NCBI RefSeq assembly: GCF_028502605.1
Contig: NW_026611593.1
Location: forward strand, 1,984,001 to 2,048,000
From: Trichoderma breve
Taxonomy: Eukaryota; Ascomycota; Sordariomycetes; Hypocreales; Hypocreaceae
DNA length: 64,000 nucleotides
Reading direction: 5' to 3'
Under the pieces are notes generated by a model. The model was not told the DNA's origin, ran no database searches, and worked only from the letters and a program-made list of their open reading frames with translations. Below are positions 34,721-46,865 of the stretch, piece by piece (the first letter of the stretch is position 1; each line of letters opens with the position of its first letter). Both the position numbers and the translations under genes were made by a program.

Positions 34721-35299
34721 GGGCGAATCACTATGTGAGATAAATATACGTTACGTGACAATATATGACCTGGTTCAAGAGAGAGAATGAATTGCCGGAT
34801 AATCTTGGATACTAATAAGAGGTTTCAAAAATTCTTTACAATCAATCAAACCAAGATATGACTACCACAAGATACACTATCCATAAGATACACTAGCCAT
34901 TCCGCTTACAACCCTCTCTTTGAAGTCTGAAATGTTCATGTTTCTGAAAACTTTTGTTGGCAGTGGACAGCGTTCAGCATGTTATCGCAGGATGTAAAAG
35001 ACTCGTCTCTGTCAATCGTGTAGTCAATTTGTTCTTTAAATATCTGCCAATCCCCCCTTATTACCCTCTCACTCCCGTCAAAATATCGTCGGGCATCGAA
35101 CAGTACCTGGCCAGCGACAGTCTATGGGTTCATCGATAGATACACGAGATACCTCATCATCGTGGAGGTTCGTAGTGGTATATGGAATCCATAAGGTCGT
35201 TCAAAATATAACAGCGAGCGGAAGAGACATGACTAAGAACGTGCTGTAGTGAAGCGAGATTAAAAAGAAGCGTAGTAATCTTTTGTTTTGCTACCTAAT

Positions 35300-35390
35300 G
35301 TCCAATTATTCGAATATCTGCTATTATCTCTACTTTATCTACTATTGCTATGTTCTCTACTATTGCTGCTATTCTAACTTGTACTGCTCT
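35300..35390 (+). repeat. Dispersed repeat tail, copy G
   Basis: TATCTGCTATTATCTCTACT and following CTACTATTGCTATGTTCT units match the tails of the other copies. The preceding ATTCGAATATCTG also matches the entry into the tail of copy C. No head motif is visible. Confidence 0.5.
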
Positions 35391-37835
35391 CTCCATACTC
35401 TTCAAGTAGAGTAAATCTGGCAGTGCAAACACACATATATATATCGTCGTTGGGATGTCCTTTGGGTTCCCGCTCAAGCTCACAGCCTTGACAATTGAGT
35501 GGTTGACGCGGTCGAAAGTGGCATCCATCAAATCATCCTCATAGACTAATCTCGCCTTCTCGAGGTTCTTATAAGCAACTACTTTCACCCTGACTCTGAC
35601 GTAGAAGTCTTATTTCTTATAGTCAGGAGACATTTCGATTATCACATGTTTACGCATCTGTCTATACGCTAGGTACCTGCTATTACACAGCCCGGTACTT
35701 GGACCGGATATGACTTGGGATAACAAGCTGCTGGATACCAAGCTGCGCTATTTGTTGCCTTGACCCTGCACAAACATGTGGCTTCGTGAGAAAAATATCT
35801 ACGCACGTGGTGCTTGAAACAGCTAAAAAGGGCGATGGATCACCATCGGACGAGTGAAGCCGACTTTTGATCTCATAATGCCCCAAGCTTTTCCCCTCAA
35901 ACACATGTGTTATGGTCTGTGGCCTTCCGGAACCAACCGCTTTACCAGACCAACAGCGGCCGTTCGTAAACATGCCAAGACAAATACGATGCCGCTGGTG
36001 CGGTAACATTCTCATACTCCATCTTAGGCAACGATATTTCCAAGGCTATACTGTGGTTTCACACTTGAAACCAGTGGCTATATGGTATTCCATGTTGGCC
36101 GCTAGTTGGATAAATGTGATAGTAGAAAAGTCTGGAAGAGATAGCGCTGGTAGCAGCTATTAGAAAACTGTACTGAGAATAGCAGATACTGATGGGAAAG
36201 GGTAGACTAGGGAAGGAATGGCAACAGATACTGGAGGAAGATGGAGGATACACGGTTGTAGTCACTGAGATACGAGTATACGGCCTGCGTGTGAATGGCG
36301 ATTGGGTAAAATGGCAACACGATGCAACGTACTCGGCGCATCTGTGCCACCATAAATTACCACACCAAGCAGTAGCTGGTCAAGGTTTCCCCGAGCCATC
36401 CTCGCGTCTTGTGTCGTCCGAGGCGGCTTGATGCGGATTGCTGTGCACTTCGGCCGTTGATCAGATTCCCGGACCAGAAGCCGGAGTCAATACCGTAATA
36501 GTCGTAGTGTTGACCGGGAAGTTGTGATGAGGAGATGGGCCTAACACGGGGTATAAACAGTGGTGGATTTATGGGTGTGACAAGTGGTTACATGCCTGTC
36601 AATAATCTTGGACAGGCCAATATGCAGGACAGCAGCTCGGTCTGGAGGCGGGAGCAATTCAAGCTGCATCATTGGACGCCATTCTGCCGTAAACTGCCAG
36701 TGTCAGCTCGTCCAGTCAAGACCAAAAGGCTAGCGGCCGGCGCCACGGTTACTAGCCGTAGTTGGGTGCATATACTCGCACAACAGGGCAGAGGCGAAAT
36801 GACAACTCGCAAGGCATTGCTTTTTCCTAAGTTCCCTTTTCTTTTTTCTTTTCTTTTTTTTCGCGCTCCGCCTGCCCTTGTGATCCTTTGAGCAGGCAAG
36901 TATCACATATCGTAAATGGCTCAATAGGAACTGGCCTGAAAATTTTGACGATGGCGCTGAAGGAAGCATCCGTTTGGCCAGCGCCAGACTCTGCATGATG
37001 AATAGAGCATGCAGTAGCCGCTCATGACTCGGGCTGTGCCGTCTGCGAAAAGGAAAACCAAATCTGGTATGGGATTGTATGACGGCTATCTTGGGTGGCG
37101 GGTGGTGGGGACGAGAAGAGCGCAGCTGTGCAACTCCATCTCGAGGGAGACGAGCCAGGGACGGAACAAAAGCAAGAAATATGTATCACGTACTTGTATG
37201 ACCTCCTATCCATGTGAAGCACTGGCTAGCGATTACAACGCTGCCTCCCGCTTCTGGATTTTGCGCCACGGCAAGGTAGACTGCTGTTTCTATTCGGGGC
37301 GATCTGATTCCAGTGGCATATGCGCCGGCGACATTTCCTCAACCAAGGACCAACGCTCCCGAATCCAAGAACTGGGGACCAGGTAGAGGTGTGGTCCTGT
37401 CAAATCTGCCGTACGTGATTGTTGTAGTGATCTGTGCCGCATGATAGGTCGCACATCAAGGCCAAGGCCGAGATCGAGTAGAGTACTAATACATCTCGTC
37501 AGCTCAGTGGCTCACAGACTATCAAGTACTAATATCACCCTGTTGAAGGGGCAAATGATATAAGGGCAGAATGTGAGATGTGAGCGATGATATAAATTAG
37601 ATCGCCGACTGGCATGCTGGCCGCGGCTTGCATGAGGGTAGTAAGGCCGTCGCCCTTTGTAGTGGGGCCGTCGCCCTTGGTCTGCATATAATTCGTTCAA
37701 GTCTCCCTTGAGTCCGTACTTGGTAGTAGTAAAAACAAACCACCAACTCTGATCGGGATGGGTGGACAAGGGCAATAGATTAATGTTTCTTGGTGTATTT
37801 GGAGAGGAGGGGTAACGAACATGTCCTTTGATAAG

Positions 37836-37960
37836 ATATAGCCATAGTAGCAGATGCTAGAAAGATTTAGCAATAGCAGCAGATACTAGAGTAAAATATT
37901 GATAGTAGCAGAAAGTAGGGAGAGTAGGTAGTAGATACTTGGAGTGATATAGCCATTCAT
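37836..37960 (-). repeat. Dispersed repeat tail, copy I (reverse orientation)
   Basis: On the minus strand this reads as successive TATCTGCTACTAT...GCTATATC-like units of roughly 30 bp. They are the reverse complement of the tails at 2716 and 31485. Head motif not found. Confidence 0.5.
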
Positions 37961-39760
37961 CGGAGGCACTTGATGTCGGGGTGAATCTGGCATCGCTTGT
38001 CGATGCGGTTGTCACATACCCGAGCAAACCCCTCTATTTCCCGCTTAGACACAAGAGAAATGAAACGTCGTGTCCATATGGGAACAAGCCACGATGGAGC
38101 AGAGTCATGCGCTAAGGCTGGCTTTGAACATGCTAGAGGACACGGAAAATCAAAGGCTCGACGGGGTGGCCATTGGCCGGGCTGTTTCTTTTAGAGTTGT
38201 ACTGTCTTGGATGGCACGGCTGTGTAATGCATACCTCGGGTCTGAGGTCCTGTTAGAATGTACAAGCAGAAGCGCTTGGTCGCTCAGCCTGGATGCTGCC
38301 CGCATGTCTCACCCGCCCGATGCACGCTCACACCAGCAGGGGAGAAGGGCTGGAGGCGAGCTGGAGGCGATGCCTCATCCCACATCCCCGAGCTGGCTAA
38401 AGCATCCTGCCAGGGCGGATCTCTCTCTACCATCAGTTGAGGGCCTCACGCCACCCTGGTCGACGTCCGTGAGCCGCGGCGCTAATCTGAGCATTTTGTC
38501 TCTGCCCTGCGTCCGAAGTGGCTCTTGGCTCCAGTCGCTCCAGTCTACCAGCTTTTTCTTCTCTTGGGCCTCGGGCTGCTAGTCGAGTGGCTTGCTGCAT
38601 CCGAGCGCAGGCCGTGGGGACGGTGGAGGAGGACATCCGATTTGCTTGTTTCTTGGATGCTGGTTCCCAGGGTCTGGGTCTAGGGTCCGGGATGTCTTGG
38701 AGGGAGGAACAGGAACTGCGCGGTCTTGGTCCTGCCCTTGGAGACACGATAAAAGTCTCCCTCGACCCCTCTGGCTCAGAAGTATTGGCTTCTTGTGTCT
38801 TGTACTGTCTGTTCCTTGTTCCTTGTTCCTTGTTTATTCGGATTTCCCGCGTGCTTGAAGTTGAACAGGAAGAGATTCTGCTTCGAGTCGTCGCTCTTGT
38901 CAAATTCCCCTGTCTTGTAGCTGTTGCTCCTTCTGTTCTTCTGCAGAGCCGGCAGTCGGCATATTGGCAACAGCCCTTTGCGGTTCCTTCCATTCACTTA
39001 CACGTCTTATCGCGGTATCGCATCGCCTCTCAGAAACCGCCTCCAAGTTCAAGCTCTTCTACCAGCTTGGAATCCAACATCACTCCCGTACGAAACTGCA
39101 TCCAAAATATCTTCATCTAAAAACCAGCAACTCGCCAATTCATCATCAGAGAACAGCTCGCATTTCGTTGTCGCGACGTCTCATTCTAACACGGCCTATC
39201 ACCGTCGGCCGCAGGAGATACAAGGCGCACCCACGCACAGCATCGCGAGGTGCATCACTTTGACACATTCCTACGGCACGCATATCTTGCACTACGCTCG
39301 CTTTGGCGCCGGTGTGAACAGATTAGGTACCACGAACAGATCTTGCGACAGATTGGGCCTTGCCGTAAGGGTACCGGCCAGGTGTTTTTGATTCATCACT
39401 TGGCAGCCGCCCTTGGGCGAGGTGTTGCGGAGTGGACTCGCCATCATTGTTTTGACTTTCTCACTTTTGATTCACTTCTGCTTCACTTTTCACCTTGTAT
39501 GGGGATCTGCCTGCCACCCATTAATTTCGCACTCTACTTCGAAAAAATCACCCAGCTGTTCACTTTGTCTACCAACTTCTGCCAGTTCCTTCTCCCCAGC
39601 CATTCTCCATCAAAACAGAAGCGGCAAAGACATTTAACACACATCGTTCCCTGCCGCCCTCGACGCGGATTCCCATCTGCCATCTTCACTGTCTCTCTTT
39701 CTTTCGTTCAATTTTCTTCTTTCATTCTTTCTCCTTCTCCCTCAACATCTCTCCACTACG

Positions 39761-41332
39761 ATGGCGACCGGATTTGATCGCCTCGAGAGGCTATTCAGCA
39801 TCAAGCGCAAACCTTCATTTGCCTCTGTTTCGGTTGCTACTTCTATCAGCACCCCGACAGAACCCCAGTTCCCCTCTCCTTCTTTCATTCGCCCGACAGC
39901 CACTCGCATGGCAGCTCGAGAGGAAGTGCGATTGCGAATAGCGACAGGGCGATCCCCCTCAGCCCCAGATGTCACTCCTTCTCGACTAGGCTCACTGAGT
40001 TCCCATGCCTCCAGTCCAGGCTTCAGTCACTCGCCTACCCGATCGCCTTCCCTCCTTGGCCCTCACCCACAGGCAGACTCTCTAGTGGCGAAGCTTCGCG
40101 AATATCAATTTCCTAAGTCGCCGAGCCCAGAGGAGAAGGCGGCACCAATGTCCACGGCGTTAGAGATACGCGAGATCCCAAGTCCTCGTTCTCAGTCTCC
40201 GCTCCGTCTACGGGCTACACCACGTCTTGACACCCCTCCATCTCCTGACCTGGAAGACATCGACTCCTGCCGCCGCTCGTTTGAGAGCATCAGAGTCCCA
40301 ACAACTTCCTATGATAGTCCGCCAACTCCTGAATATTCGCCCGAGATTCTACCCGTGCGCAACGCGCGCAACCTGCTTGCCGATTCCAAAATCTTCGACA
40401 TTGCGATCGATAAGGCTCTCTTTGAGGAAATTGAAGATCAGTTTCTTCAGACTTTTGATTATCCATCTTTGAACGATTCATTCAGCGACTCGTCCCCCTC
40501 TGAAGCATCATCCAATAGCTCTACCTTGCGGGAGCCTGACTTCAACGAGTTTCTGAATCTGAGCGATGACGATATTGCTGAATTGGCGCCTGATAATCTA
40601 GACGTTGAATCTGATAGCGGCACGCAACTGCACTCTCCGCTCCCAATGGACACCTCTCCCCCTTCGCCTAAGCCTTCTCCCCTCCTGACACTAACGCCTC
40701 CTCCTATCAGCCGGCCTGCTACTGCCGCTGCTTTCGAGGCCGCTAGAATTGCAAAGAGATATGATTTCGACCTTGTCTATGTGGTAAATCTTTGGCCAGG
40801 CGGACCGCGTGGCCAAGTTTTCGACCTCGAGTCTGCGAGTTCTTGCAAGAGGCCCTTAGTTGGTCGACTGTTGGCAGCGCATGGCCTTGATCAAGTCCCA
40901 TCGCCACTACAAATTTCCCCGGAGGCTCATGCTACCATGTTGCGGTCCAAGGGCTGGGTCGAATACAAAAACACAGAAGCGCAGTTGCACGAAATCGCGC
41001 GTGGCTACGCATGCTCCTTCTACTCGGGCAAATTTTCTCAAAGTTCTTCACGCGATCGAGACAGCCCAGTTTCAGGAGTTCGACTATCAGAGATGATTGA
41101 TCGAGGCATCGTGTTTGCAGCATATAGAAAGCCTAGAATTGGCCCATGCAGACTGGGGCACAGCTTTACTGGGCAGGATCTCAGTTCTCTATACGGAGAT
41201 GCAGAGACGTTGGTGGAGATGCTGATTGATATCCATACCCGCAACCGTCAATACCAGCCTGATTCCAACAGCCAGCTCTGCGATGAGACTGGCCCCCTGC
41301 CTACGCAAGAACTCGACCAGTCGTCTCTCTAA
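39761..41332 (+). CDS. Conserved-looking fungal protein of unknown function
   Basis: Single exon, 523 residues. Residues 1-320 are disordered, rich in Ser and Pro, with many SP/TP motifs (for example PSPEEKAAP, TPPSPDLED, YDSPPTPEYSPE) and one predicted helical segment, KIFDIAIDKALFEEIEDQFL. Residues 325-500 look folded: RIAKRYDFDLVYVVNLWPGG, RPLVGRLLAAHGL, IARGYACSFYSG and RGIVFAAYRKPRIGPCRLG. The alternation of hydrophobic strands there is reminiscent of a GAF-like sensor fold, but I see no binding motif and would not assign it. The base composition matches neighbouring genes and the promoter is pyrimidine-rich, so the gene is likely real and expressed. Confidence 0.8.
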   Translation: MATGFDRLERLFSIKRKPSFASVSVATSISTPTEPQFPSPSFIRPTATRMAAREEVRLRIATGRSPSAPDVTPSRLGSLSSHASSPGFSHSPTRSPSLLGPHPQADSLVAKLREYQFPKSPSPEEKAAPMSTALEIREIPSPRSQSPLRLRATPRLDTPPSPDLEDIDSCRRSFESIRVPTTSYDSPPTPEYSPEILPVRNARNLLADSKIFDIAIDKALFEEIEDQFLQTFDYPSLNDSFSDSSPSEASSNSSTLREPDFNEFLNLSDDDIAELAPDNLDVESDSGTQLHSPLPMDTSPPSPKPSPLLTLTPPPISRPATAAAFEAARIAKRYDFDLVYVVNLWPGGPRGQVFDLESASSCKRPLVGRLLAAHGLDQVPSPLQISPEAHATMLRSKGWVEYKNTEAQLHEIARGYACSFYSGKFSQSSSRDRDSPVSGVRLSEMIDRGIVFAAYRKPRIGPCRLGHSFTGQDLSSLYGDAETLVEMLIDIHTRNRQYQPDSNSQLCDETGPLPTQELDQSSL

Positions 41333-42556
41333 ATCGAAATCGATCGACACAATTCTCCTATATTCGCCTACAACTCCATGGTCATCTGAGGCATCAATTT
41401 TGGCCTGTACACTTTTTTTTTTGTTGTTGCTTTCCGATATTTTGTCAACATAAATGATGAGTTTACGAATGCATTTCCTTTGTCATGTTATTTCTTTTGA
41501 TGATACCTCTGGGGGCGGTTGTTTTTGTGAACTCGATACACGAGATGGTTTGCATGTTGCACTTGGCGTTTTGTGAGATTCTGAGGCTCTTCAGCTCTCT
41601 CTATCACATCAAGGTGGATTTTTACCGAGTTATTATCGGTGGAATTTTGTTGTATCCATAGTCTGGAAGGAATATCTCCAGGAATTAATGATGGGCATCT
41701 ACGAGGGTTTGGCCGTCGGCATATCTCATTAAAAAAAGTAATTAGGTATATGCGCATTTGAGACTTGAACGAGTTTAAAGCATACGATAGCGCGATACAA
41801 AAGAAGCATTTTACTTCACCTACCTAGTTCTTTAATCAAGAGAAATACTAGCCAGCACCCCAGCAACTGTGAGGTTCAAGTGTTAGAATGTTAGAATCGG
41901 TACCTAGTTATCCAACAAGTAATAAATATCTGGCTCTTCAAATATCTACTACTATCACTACATTTAGCTACTGTCACTACATTTAGCTACTATCAGTATT
42001 TTGCTCTAGTATTTACTCCTAATAGCTATATTCTTATAGTTTCCGATATTATCACTACTGGGTATCTTTCCATCTACGGTATTTGGCAATTCGCGTCTTC
42101 GGGTTCTGGCAACTGATAGCCAGCCTGCATGATCGGTGCCACGCAACATGAAGCTTGGATGCAGGCAGCCACGGGACGCCACAGGCTTCATTTACACTGA
42201 GATCTAGGCACTGGCCCGCATCCTGGAGCGAACCTCGAGATCTCGTCATACCGTCTATTGGCTGCGAGCAGAGAATGGATGTCTTACAGCTTCGCTCTAT
42301 GAAGCAATGGCCCACTGTGGTTCCTGTTGGCTTTACTTGTACTAAGGCGACGGAAGAAAAGCCACGAGTGAGGGCTCGAGCGTTAATGGCGTGATAGCCC
42401 GCATTCGTAAAGTGAAGGGGCTGTTTATATGTGGGAATAAGTTATTCATGAGTCTAGAATGTCGAGCTAGGTCTATCCTTATATCATTTCCTGCGCAAGG
42501 TGGACGTTGGGTCTTGTCTGAACAATGAAACAGAGAACGGTAGTGTAGGTGCTTAT
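41333..42556. other. Convergent spacer with dispersed repeat copy C
   Basis: The spacer lies between the 3' ends of the unknown gene and the nucleotidyltransferase-like gene. It holds repeat copy C at 41830-42050 and AT-rich flanks. No gene is supported. Confidence 0.5.
41830..42050 (+). repeat. Dispersed repeat, copy C, with 19-bp tail units
   Basis: The head CAGCACCCCAGCAACTGTGA then GGTTCAAGTGTTAGAA at 41854-41890 is followed by a tail. The tail has 19-bp units TACTATCACTACATTTAGC at 41950-41968 and 41969-41987, plus a partial third. The 19-bp period equals that of the array at 2716. Confidence 0.65.
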
Positions 42557-43168
42557 TTACGTAGATTCGTTCTCTGGCCAAGCCTCAACCTTGAGTCCGC
42601 TCCAGATTGCCTTCCACCGCTCTACCTTCTTTTCATAATTCTCCCTTTTCGCAAAGGCCGTGTTCGGCCGGACAACCATGTTAAAGAAATCAGACAGACC
42701 CCTCGGCGCATAAAAGATCCATTCCCCATGTTCATCCAGCCTCACACCAAGCATCGCGCTTGTCGATATCCACGAGTCAATGCCATCCTCGACACTCTTG
42801 TTTGCCGGACGCGCGAGCCCGAATTTCTTCTCATACCATAGATGGACGCGGGCCTGGTTACGAATCTCCACCTCGACGGGGATGTCGGCGAAGAGCTGCT
42901 TGCCGGCCTGGATGACGACGTCCTCGGCTTCATACGAGAGATCTGAGGCGTCGTAGTAGACGAGATCGTAGTCGTGGATTCCTGTCTCGGGAGGGAGGGA
43001 TGAGACGTTGTTCCAGATGGTTTGTGAGAGGGCACCGGCGGCTAGGTACCAGTTGGGCAGGTTAAGTGATGCGGCACGTGTGAGCACAAGGACTAGTGTT
43101 GGGTTTAGAGATAGGACATTGCGGAGGTGAATGAGCTGCGATTGTATTGGGAGCTGTGCTGGGTTCAT
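42557..43168 (-). CDS. Nucleotidyltransferase-like protein (COG3575/DUF925 type)
   Basis: 203 residues from the ATG at 43168 (start MNPAQLPIQ). The frame is open further, and a plausible intron (43191-43258) would add an exon ending LNCAGPSFE, but no start codon was found there. The start is therefore uncertain. The core has ALSQTIWNNVSSLPPETGIH followed by DYDLVYYDASDLSYEAED, the paired acidic DYDL motif of this nucleotidyltransferase-fold family, then VEIRNQARVHLWYEKKFG and ISTSAMLGVRLDEHGEW. Bacterial and fungal members are widespread with unproven substrates. Likely cytosolic. Family fairly sure, function unknown. Confidence 0.78.
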   Translation of the reverse strand: MNPAQLPIQSQLIHLRNVLSLNPTLVLVLTRAASLNLPNWYLAAGALSQTIWNNVSSLPPETGIHDYDLVYYDASDLSYEAEDVVIQAGKQLFADIPVEVEIRNQARVHLWYEKKFGLARPANKSVEDGIDSWISTSAMLGVRLDEHGEWIFYAPRGLSDFFNMVVRPNTAFAKRENYEKKVERWKAIWSGLKVEAWPENEST

Positions 43169-43210
43169 TTTTTCAAGGTCAAGGAGCCGTCTATGTAAGT
43201 TTGTGAACAT

Positions 43211-43832
43211 AGAACATTAACAGAATACGCCCCGTCAATAGGTAGAAGCTCAGCTTACTCAAAGGACGGTCCTGCGCAGTTTAGCCTTGAGAGATTGGGT
43301 TGCACATATATTTGGAGTATATTCCTAATGGCTATAAGGAAAGCAAGTCGGAGTTTGTAAAAGCACAACAAGTTTTCCAAAATGTCAACTGGTGAGATTC
43401 CCCCACCTAAAGCTCGCCACGTGATTAAACCCAGGCCAGCTAAACGCCCTCATCAAGTCACGATCTAATCCTTCGTACATGTTACTGGGTGATATCTATT
43501 TTTTTCTCGTGCCATCCCGTGAGTGCTACCGTTGTTTCATCATTAGGCCGCGCACAGATGTTTCTATTCTATTTCAATAGTATGTGTTACGTGTATCAAA
43601 AGAGAGGCTTGTTGGGTCTTGGGTGGTCTCATGGGTGTGAGGATTGGAGATTTCAGCTTCGAGGGGCCCAAGACATGATTCATATGGCTTACATGTTTGG
43701 TGTTGCTATATTTCATGAGTATATCAAATGTATACAGTGGAAGGCAAGTGATATATAGGCACTTTACAGCACTTGCTAGTACATGTCCTCGGCCTCGTCG
43801 AGCCGGCTGCAGAGGATGCCTTGTTATCTATA
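43211..43832. other. Spacer upstream of the nucleotidyltransferase-like gene
   Basis: About 620 bp holding the promoter of that gene, possibly an upstream non-coding or coding exon near 43259-43330. Nothing else is recognisable. Confidence 0.45.
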
Positions 43833-44269
43833 TTATTGACCTTGTGGAAGCTCCATATCCATGACGTCTTGTCCATCTTTCTTCCCTTGGTGGCTTGCCA
43901 GTGTTGGCGGGACGGCTTGCTTGTATTTCTGGACGACTTCTTCGAGGAACGCCTCGTAGAGATCCTGGCACCCTGGGCCGAGGGTGGGATGGACATCGAA
44001 TCCATAGTCGACACCCATTTTGAAGTGTGGTGGAGCCGTGCGTGGCAATGAACTAGAGTGAGTACGCGGTATTCGATGGCCGTCTCAGCTTCTTCCTTTT
44101 CTCGAGGAAGAGGAAGGATGGAGAGGCAAATGGCCCTCAACCCCTTAAGACGAGGCAGGTAGGGAGTTATAGCCAGTTTTGCCTCGTGCTGCAGCTCGTA
44201 TCCGGCAAGCCGCAGCAGCCACAGGTCAAACACCGCGATCCTTCAAAACGTAGGCGTCTGTTTGTTCAT
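43833..44269 (-). pseudogene. Broken small gene with premature stop
   Basis: From an ATG at 44269 the minus strand reads eight codons, then TGA at 44245-44243. The same frame continues well as AVFDLWLLRLAGYELQHEAK and AITPYLPRLKG. A second convincing segment in another frame follows: HFKMGVDYGFDVHPTLGPGC and DLYEAFLEEVVQKYK, ending at 43833. A low-quality GTTGAG donor near 44140 and a CTCTAG acceptor near 44052 could join the two. The TGA is a single C-to-T change away from an Arg codon, as RIP or ordinary decay would give. I do not recognise the family. It may instead be a live gene whose true first exon I have missed. Confidence 0.45.
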
Positions 44270-44526
44270 TACAACTGTCCAGTGTCCATCGTAGGTATAA
44301 GCTGAGATGGGTGTACAGCGTGAGCGGCCAGATAGGTGACCCATTAGACTATAAGTGTTAGGTATCTGGCTACAGCGCGACACCTATTTCGCCTTCTACT
44401 ATACATGGTTGGCTCAGAAAACAGGTATAAGAAGTCTCTACGATTTGTTTCCTCTTCGAAACACGGCACAATCCAACGCCGTGTGACTGTGACTTGAAGA
44501 ACATGACATCAACGGCACATCATAGG

Positions 44527-45847
44527 TTACAGCTTTGCCGCATCTGCTTCGCCATCATCCTCGCCGAATAGTCCCATAAATGCAGTGTGTACCTCGTCTG
44601 TGAGATCGCTTGCCTGCAGGCTTCGTCCCTTTTTGACAAACGCTAGCCGAGAGCACTCCTAAAAACAAATTCTTCGTTAGTATGGTTAAGAGAACCAAGC
44701 ATGTTTTCACCGGCTAAGCACAACTTACCCTGGTCACTGCGCTTCCACCAAACGCAGCCAAGCCCATCATCTCATCAGCGTCAAGAGCAGGCTGTTCATG
44801 ATCTTTCCACAGACCATCCAGATAAGCCTTTCGCCATCCCAGGAACGTGGCTACGGCACCGGTCAAAGTATCGCCCTGTCCGCCGCTTCGCTTCTTTCCG
44901 CCCTCGAGATCACTGACCAGAGTGACTTTGCCGTTGGAAATAAAGTCCTTGTAGCCTTTCTGGATGATTGTAACACCGCCTAGTTCTTTGGCTAGGGTTT
45001 CTACCTTGCCCGTCTCGCTGGATTGCTGGCCGACGTCGATCTTGAGGGCGTCGCATAAACGCTTGAACTCGACAACGTTGGGGGTCAGTACCGCGTATTT
45101 GTAGCCTCTGACTACATCTGGATCGTTTTGGACGACCTGTAGAGCATCGGCATCGAGGACCACGGGCATGTTGGACTCTCTGGCGGCCCTGATGACACGG
45201 GCTACAGTTGCTTGCATGAGCGGATCACGGCCTAGTCCAGGGCCTACGACCAGGACGTGAAGTCGGCCCAGCATATCGATGATCTTGCGTGCTACGTGGT
45301 CGGGGTTGGAGTCCTCGTCTTCTGATGTTTTGTTCTGCGGAGGTGATTGGCGCATAAGTGGGTGAACCATGAGGTTTGGTGAGTATGTCTTGATGACTGC
45401 CGCAGCTGCAGGAGTGCAGATGACGTGTGACTGTCAAGTTTCGTATCAGCATCACATCTTTGCTCAATCCAGTCCCAGTAGAATTCTCTGAGGTCTCCTT
45501 TTCCTCCATTGCCAAACCGTGGTATCTGATGATAGAAAAGAATATCGCCAGGCCTCACTCACCATGTCACATCCCAGCCTCGCACTAGCCATGGCTGAAA
45601 AGTACGGAGCTCCGGTATAGTCCTCGCTGCCTCCAATGACAGCAACTCGGCCCAGCTGACCTGTAACTTTGTGTCAGCTTCTTTGCCTCTCATTTATAAT
45701 GCTTCAATATGGGAACGGTGCAAGCTGGACTGAGAAGCCAACCCATCTTGTCACATCGTTCATTCACATACCTTTATGAAACGTGTCCAGCATCGGCGGG
45801 ACCATCCGCCTGACCTTGCCTAGAATGTTTTTCGTTGATGCGGACAT
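44527..45847 (-). CDS. ATP-dependent NAD(P)H-hydrate dehydratase (CARKD/YjeF C-terminal type)
   Basis: Four exons, complement of 45772-45847, 45563-45660, 44729-45430 and 44527-44658, give 335 residues. The enzyme repairs hydrated NAD(P)H (NAD(P)HX) using ATP. Ribokinase-like family motifs in order: [65 protein letters not shown] and the catalytic [17 protein letters not shown] with its Asp. It lacks the N-terminal epimerase domain, as in other eukaryotes where that is a separate gene. It ends with a short acidic tail, [15 protein letters not shown]. All junctions are in frame and GT...AG. Confidence 0.93.
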
Positions 45848-46429
45848 TTCGGGGACGTCTCTGTAGACAGACATTATCGATCAGTTGAGCAGAGAAACAA
45901 AGGAGGGAGAGTTTGTGTTGTGTAAGGTGATGTGTATATGAGATCTAGATTTGTCAGTGGAAAACGGGAATTCCAGGGTAAGTGAGGGGTGGGTTACAGC
46001 GCTCCAAATCCCGTACCTCTGCTACAAAGTGAATCAGTCTAGTGATGAAGCATCTGATATTTTTTTTTTTGTCTATTAAGAGAAAAATGACAGAGTGAAT
46101 AAATAATGAGGTGAGATGTCAATTGATTGCATTTTTGGTTGATGGAGGGAATGCGTGCCCTCTTTTTGATGTGCAACACTATGATGTCACCATCACTTCA
46201 AATTTAAGTGTTATCATACAATGCTCTAGATTGGCTATTTAGCATCCCCTGAGTCTGGTATTCGTCGTTCTGAGAAGAAAAGGGATAACAGAATAAGCAG
46301 GGCCTGAGAAGCAAACATAGCCTTAAATTGTTCTACTGTTTGAACAGAAAAGTATCTAGCTACAACCGAGGTAGTAATAAATATTAGAGAAATACTACTA
46401 TAGTAGCGTATTATATAGCTATGTTTCTC

Positions 46430-46520
46430 TACTATCTACTACTATAGCTATATTTATTTACTATATACTACTATACCTATATTTATCTACTATCTACTAC
46501 TCTAGCTGTATTTAGTATTT
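46430..46520 (+). repeat. 29-bp tandem repeat, three copies
   Basis: Units of the form ACTATCTACTACTATAGCTA followed by TATTTATTT recur with a 29-bp period. Sequence and period relate it to the array at 31485-31623. Confidence 0.75.
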
Positions 46521-46865
46521 ACCTAGTATTTACTATTTACTACCTCGCGGCCCCGCCCCTGACTTGGTGAATCCTTCCCGGAGCCTGTTAGACCAGCTGA
46601 GCGTTCCCTCAAAGGCCACCTACTTGCGACAAATATGGGCCAGCCTGGGACTCCTGTACGATCAGGGAGTTACTATCCCTGACGGTATAGGTACTAAGCT
46701 GATATTTTTTATTATTTATTACTATACTTATATTTACACGCGACTTGTTTAGAGATGGCTCTGCGGTGGAAAGGACTCGTGGGACGAAGGAGGCAAGTCG
46801 GAGCAGGCCTTGAGGTATTCCACCAGTTTGGAGCACCACTGGTTGCCACCCCCAACGTGAGCAAG

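Larger units (their letters stand above)
34721..39760. other. Gene-free region with repeat debris upstream of the 39.8-kb gene
   Basis: About 5 kb. Tail-like units of the dispersed repeat occur at 35300-35390 (plus), about 36115-36190 (reverse) and 37836-37960 (reverse). From 38500 on the sequence becomes CT-rich. The last 100 bp before 39761 is a strong pyrimidine tract typical of fungal promoters near the transcription start. Frames of 60-200 residues at 38000-39770 lack recognisable domains. Confidence 0.5.

Noticed and set aside
38070..39120. Overlapping frames of 170-200 residues on both strands upstream of the 39.8-kb gene
   Set aside because: They are low complexity, present in several frames at once and without a recognisable domain. 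The region is better read as promoter and leader.
41870..41890. tRNA-like B-box (GGTTCAAGTGTT) in repeat copy C
   Set aside because: No matching A-box, cloverleaf or acceptor stem could be found around it. I keep it only as a hint of SINE ancestry, not as a tRNA gene.
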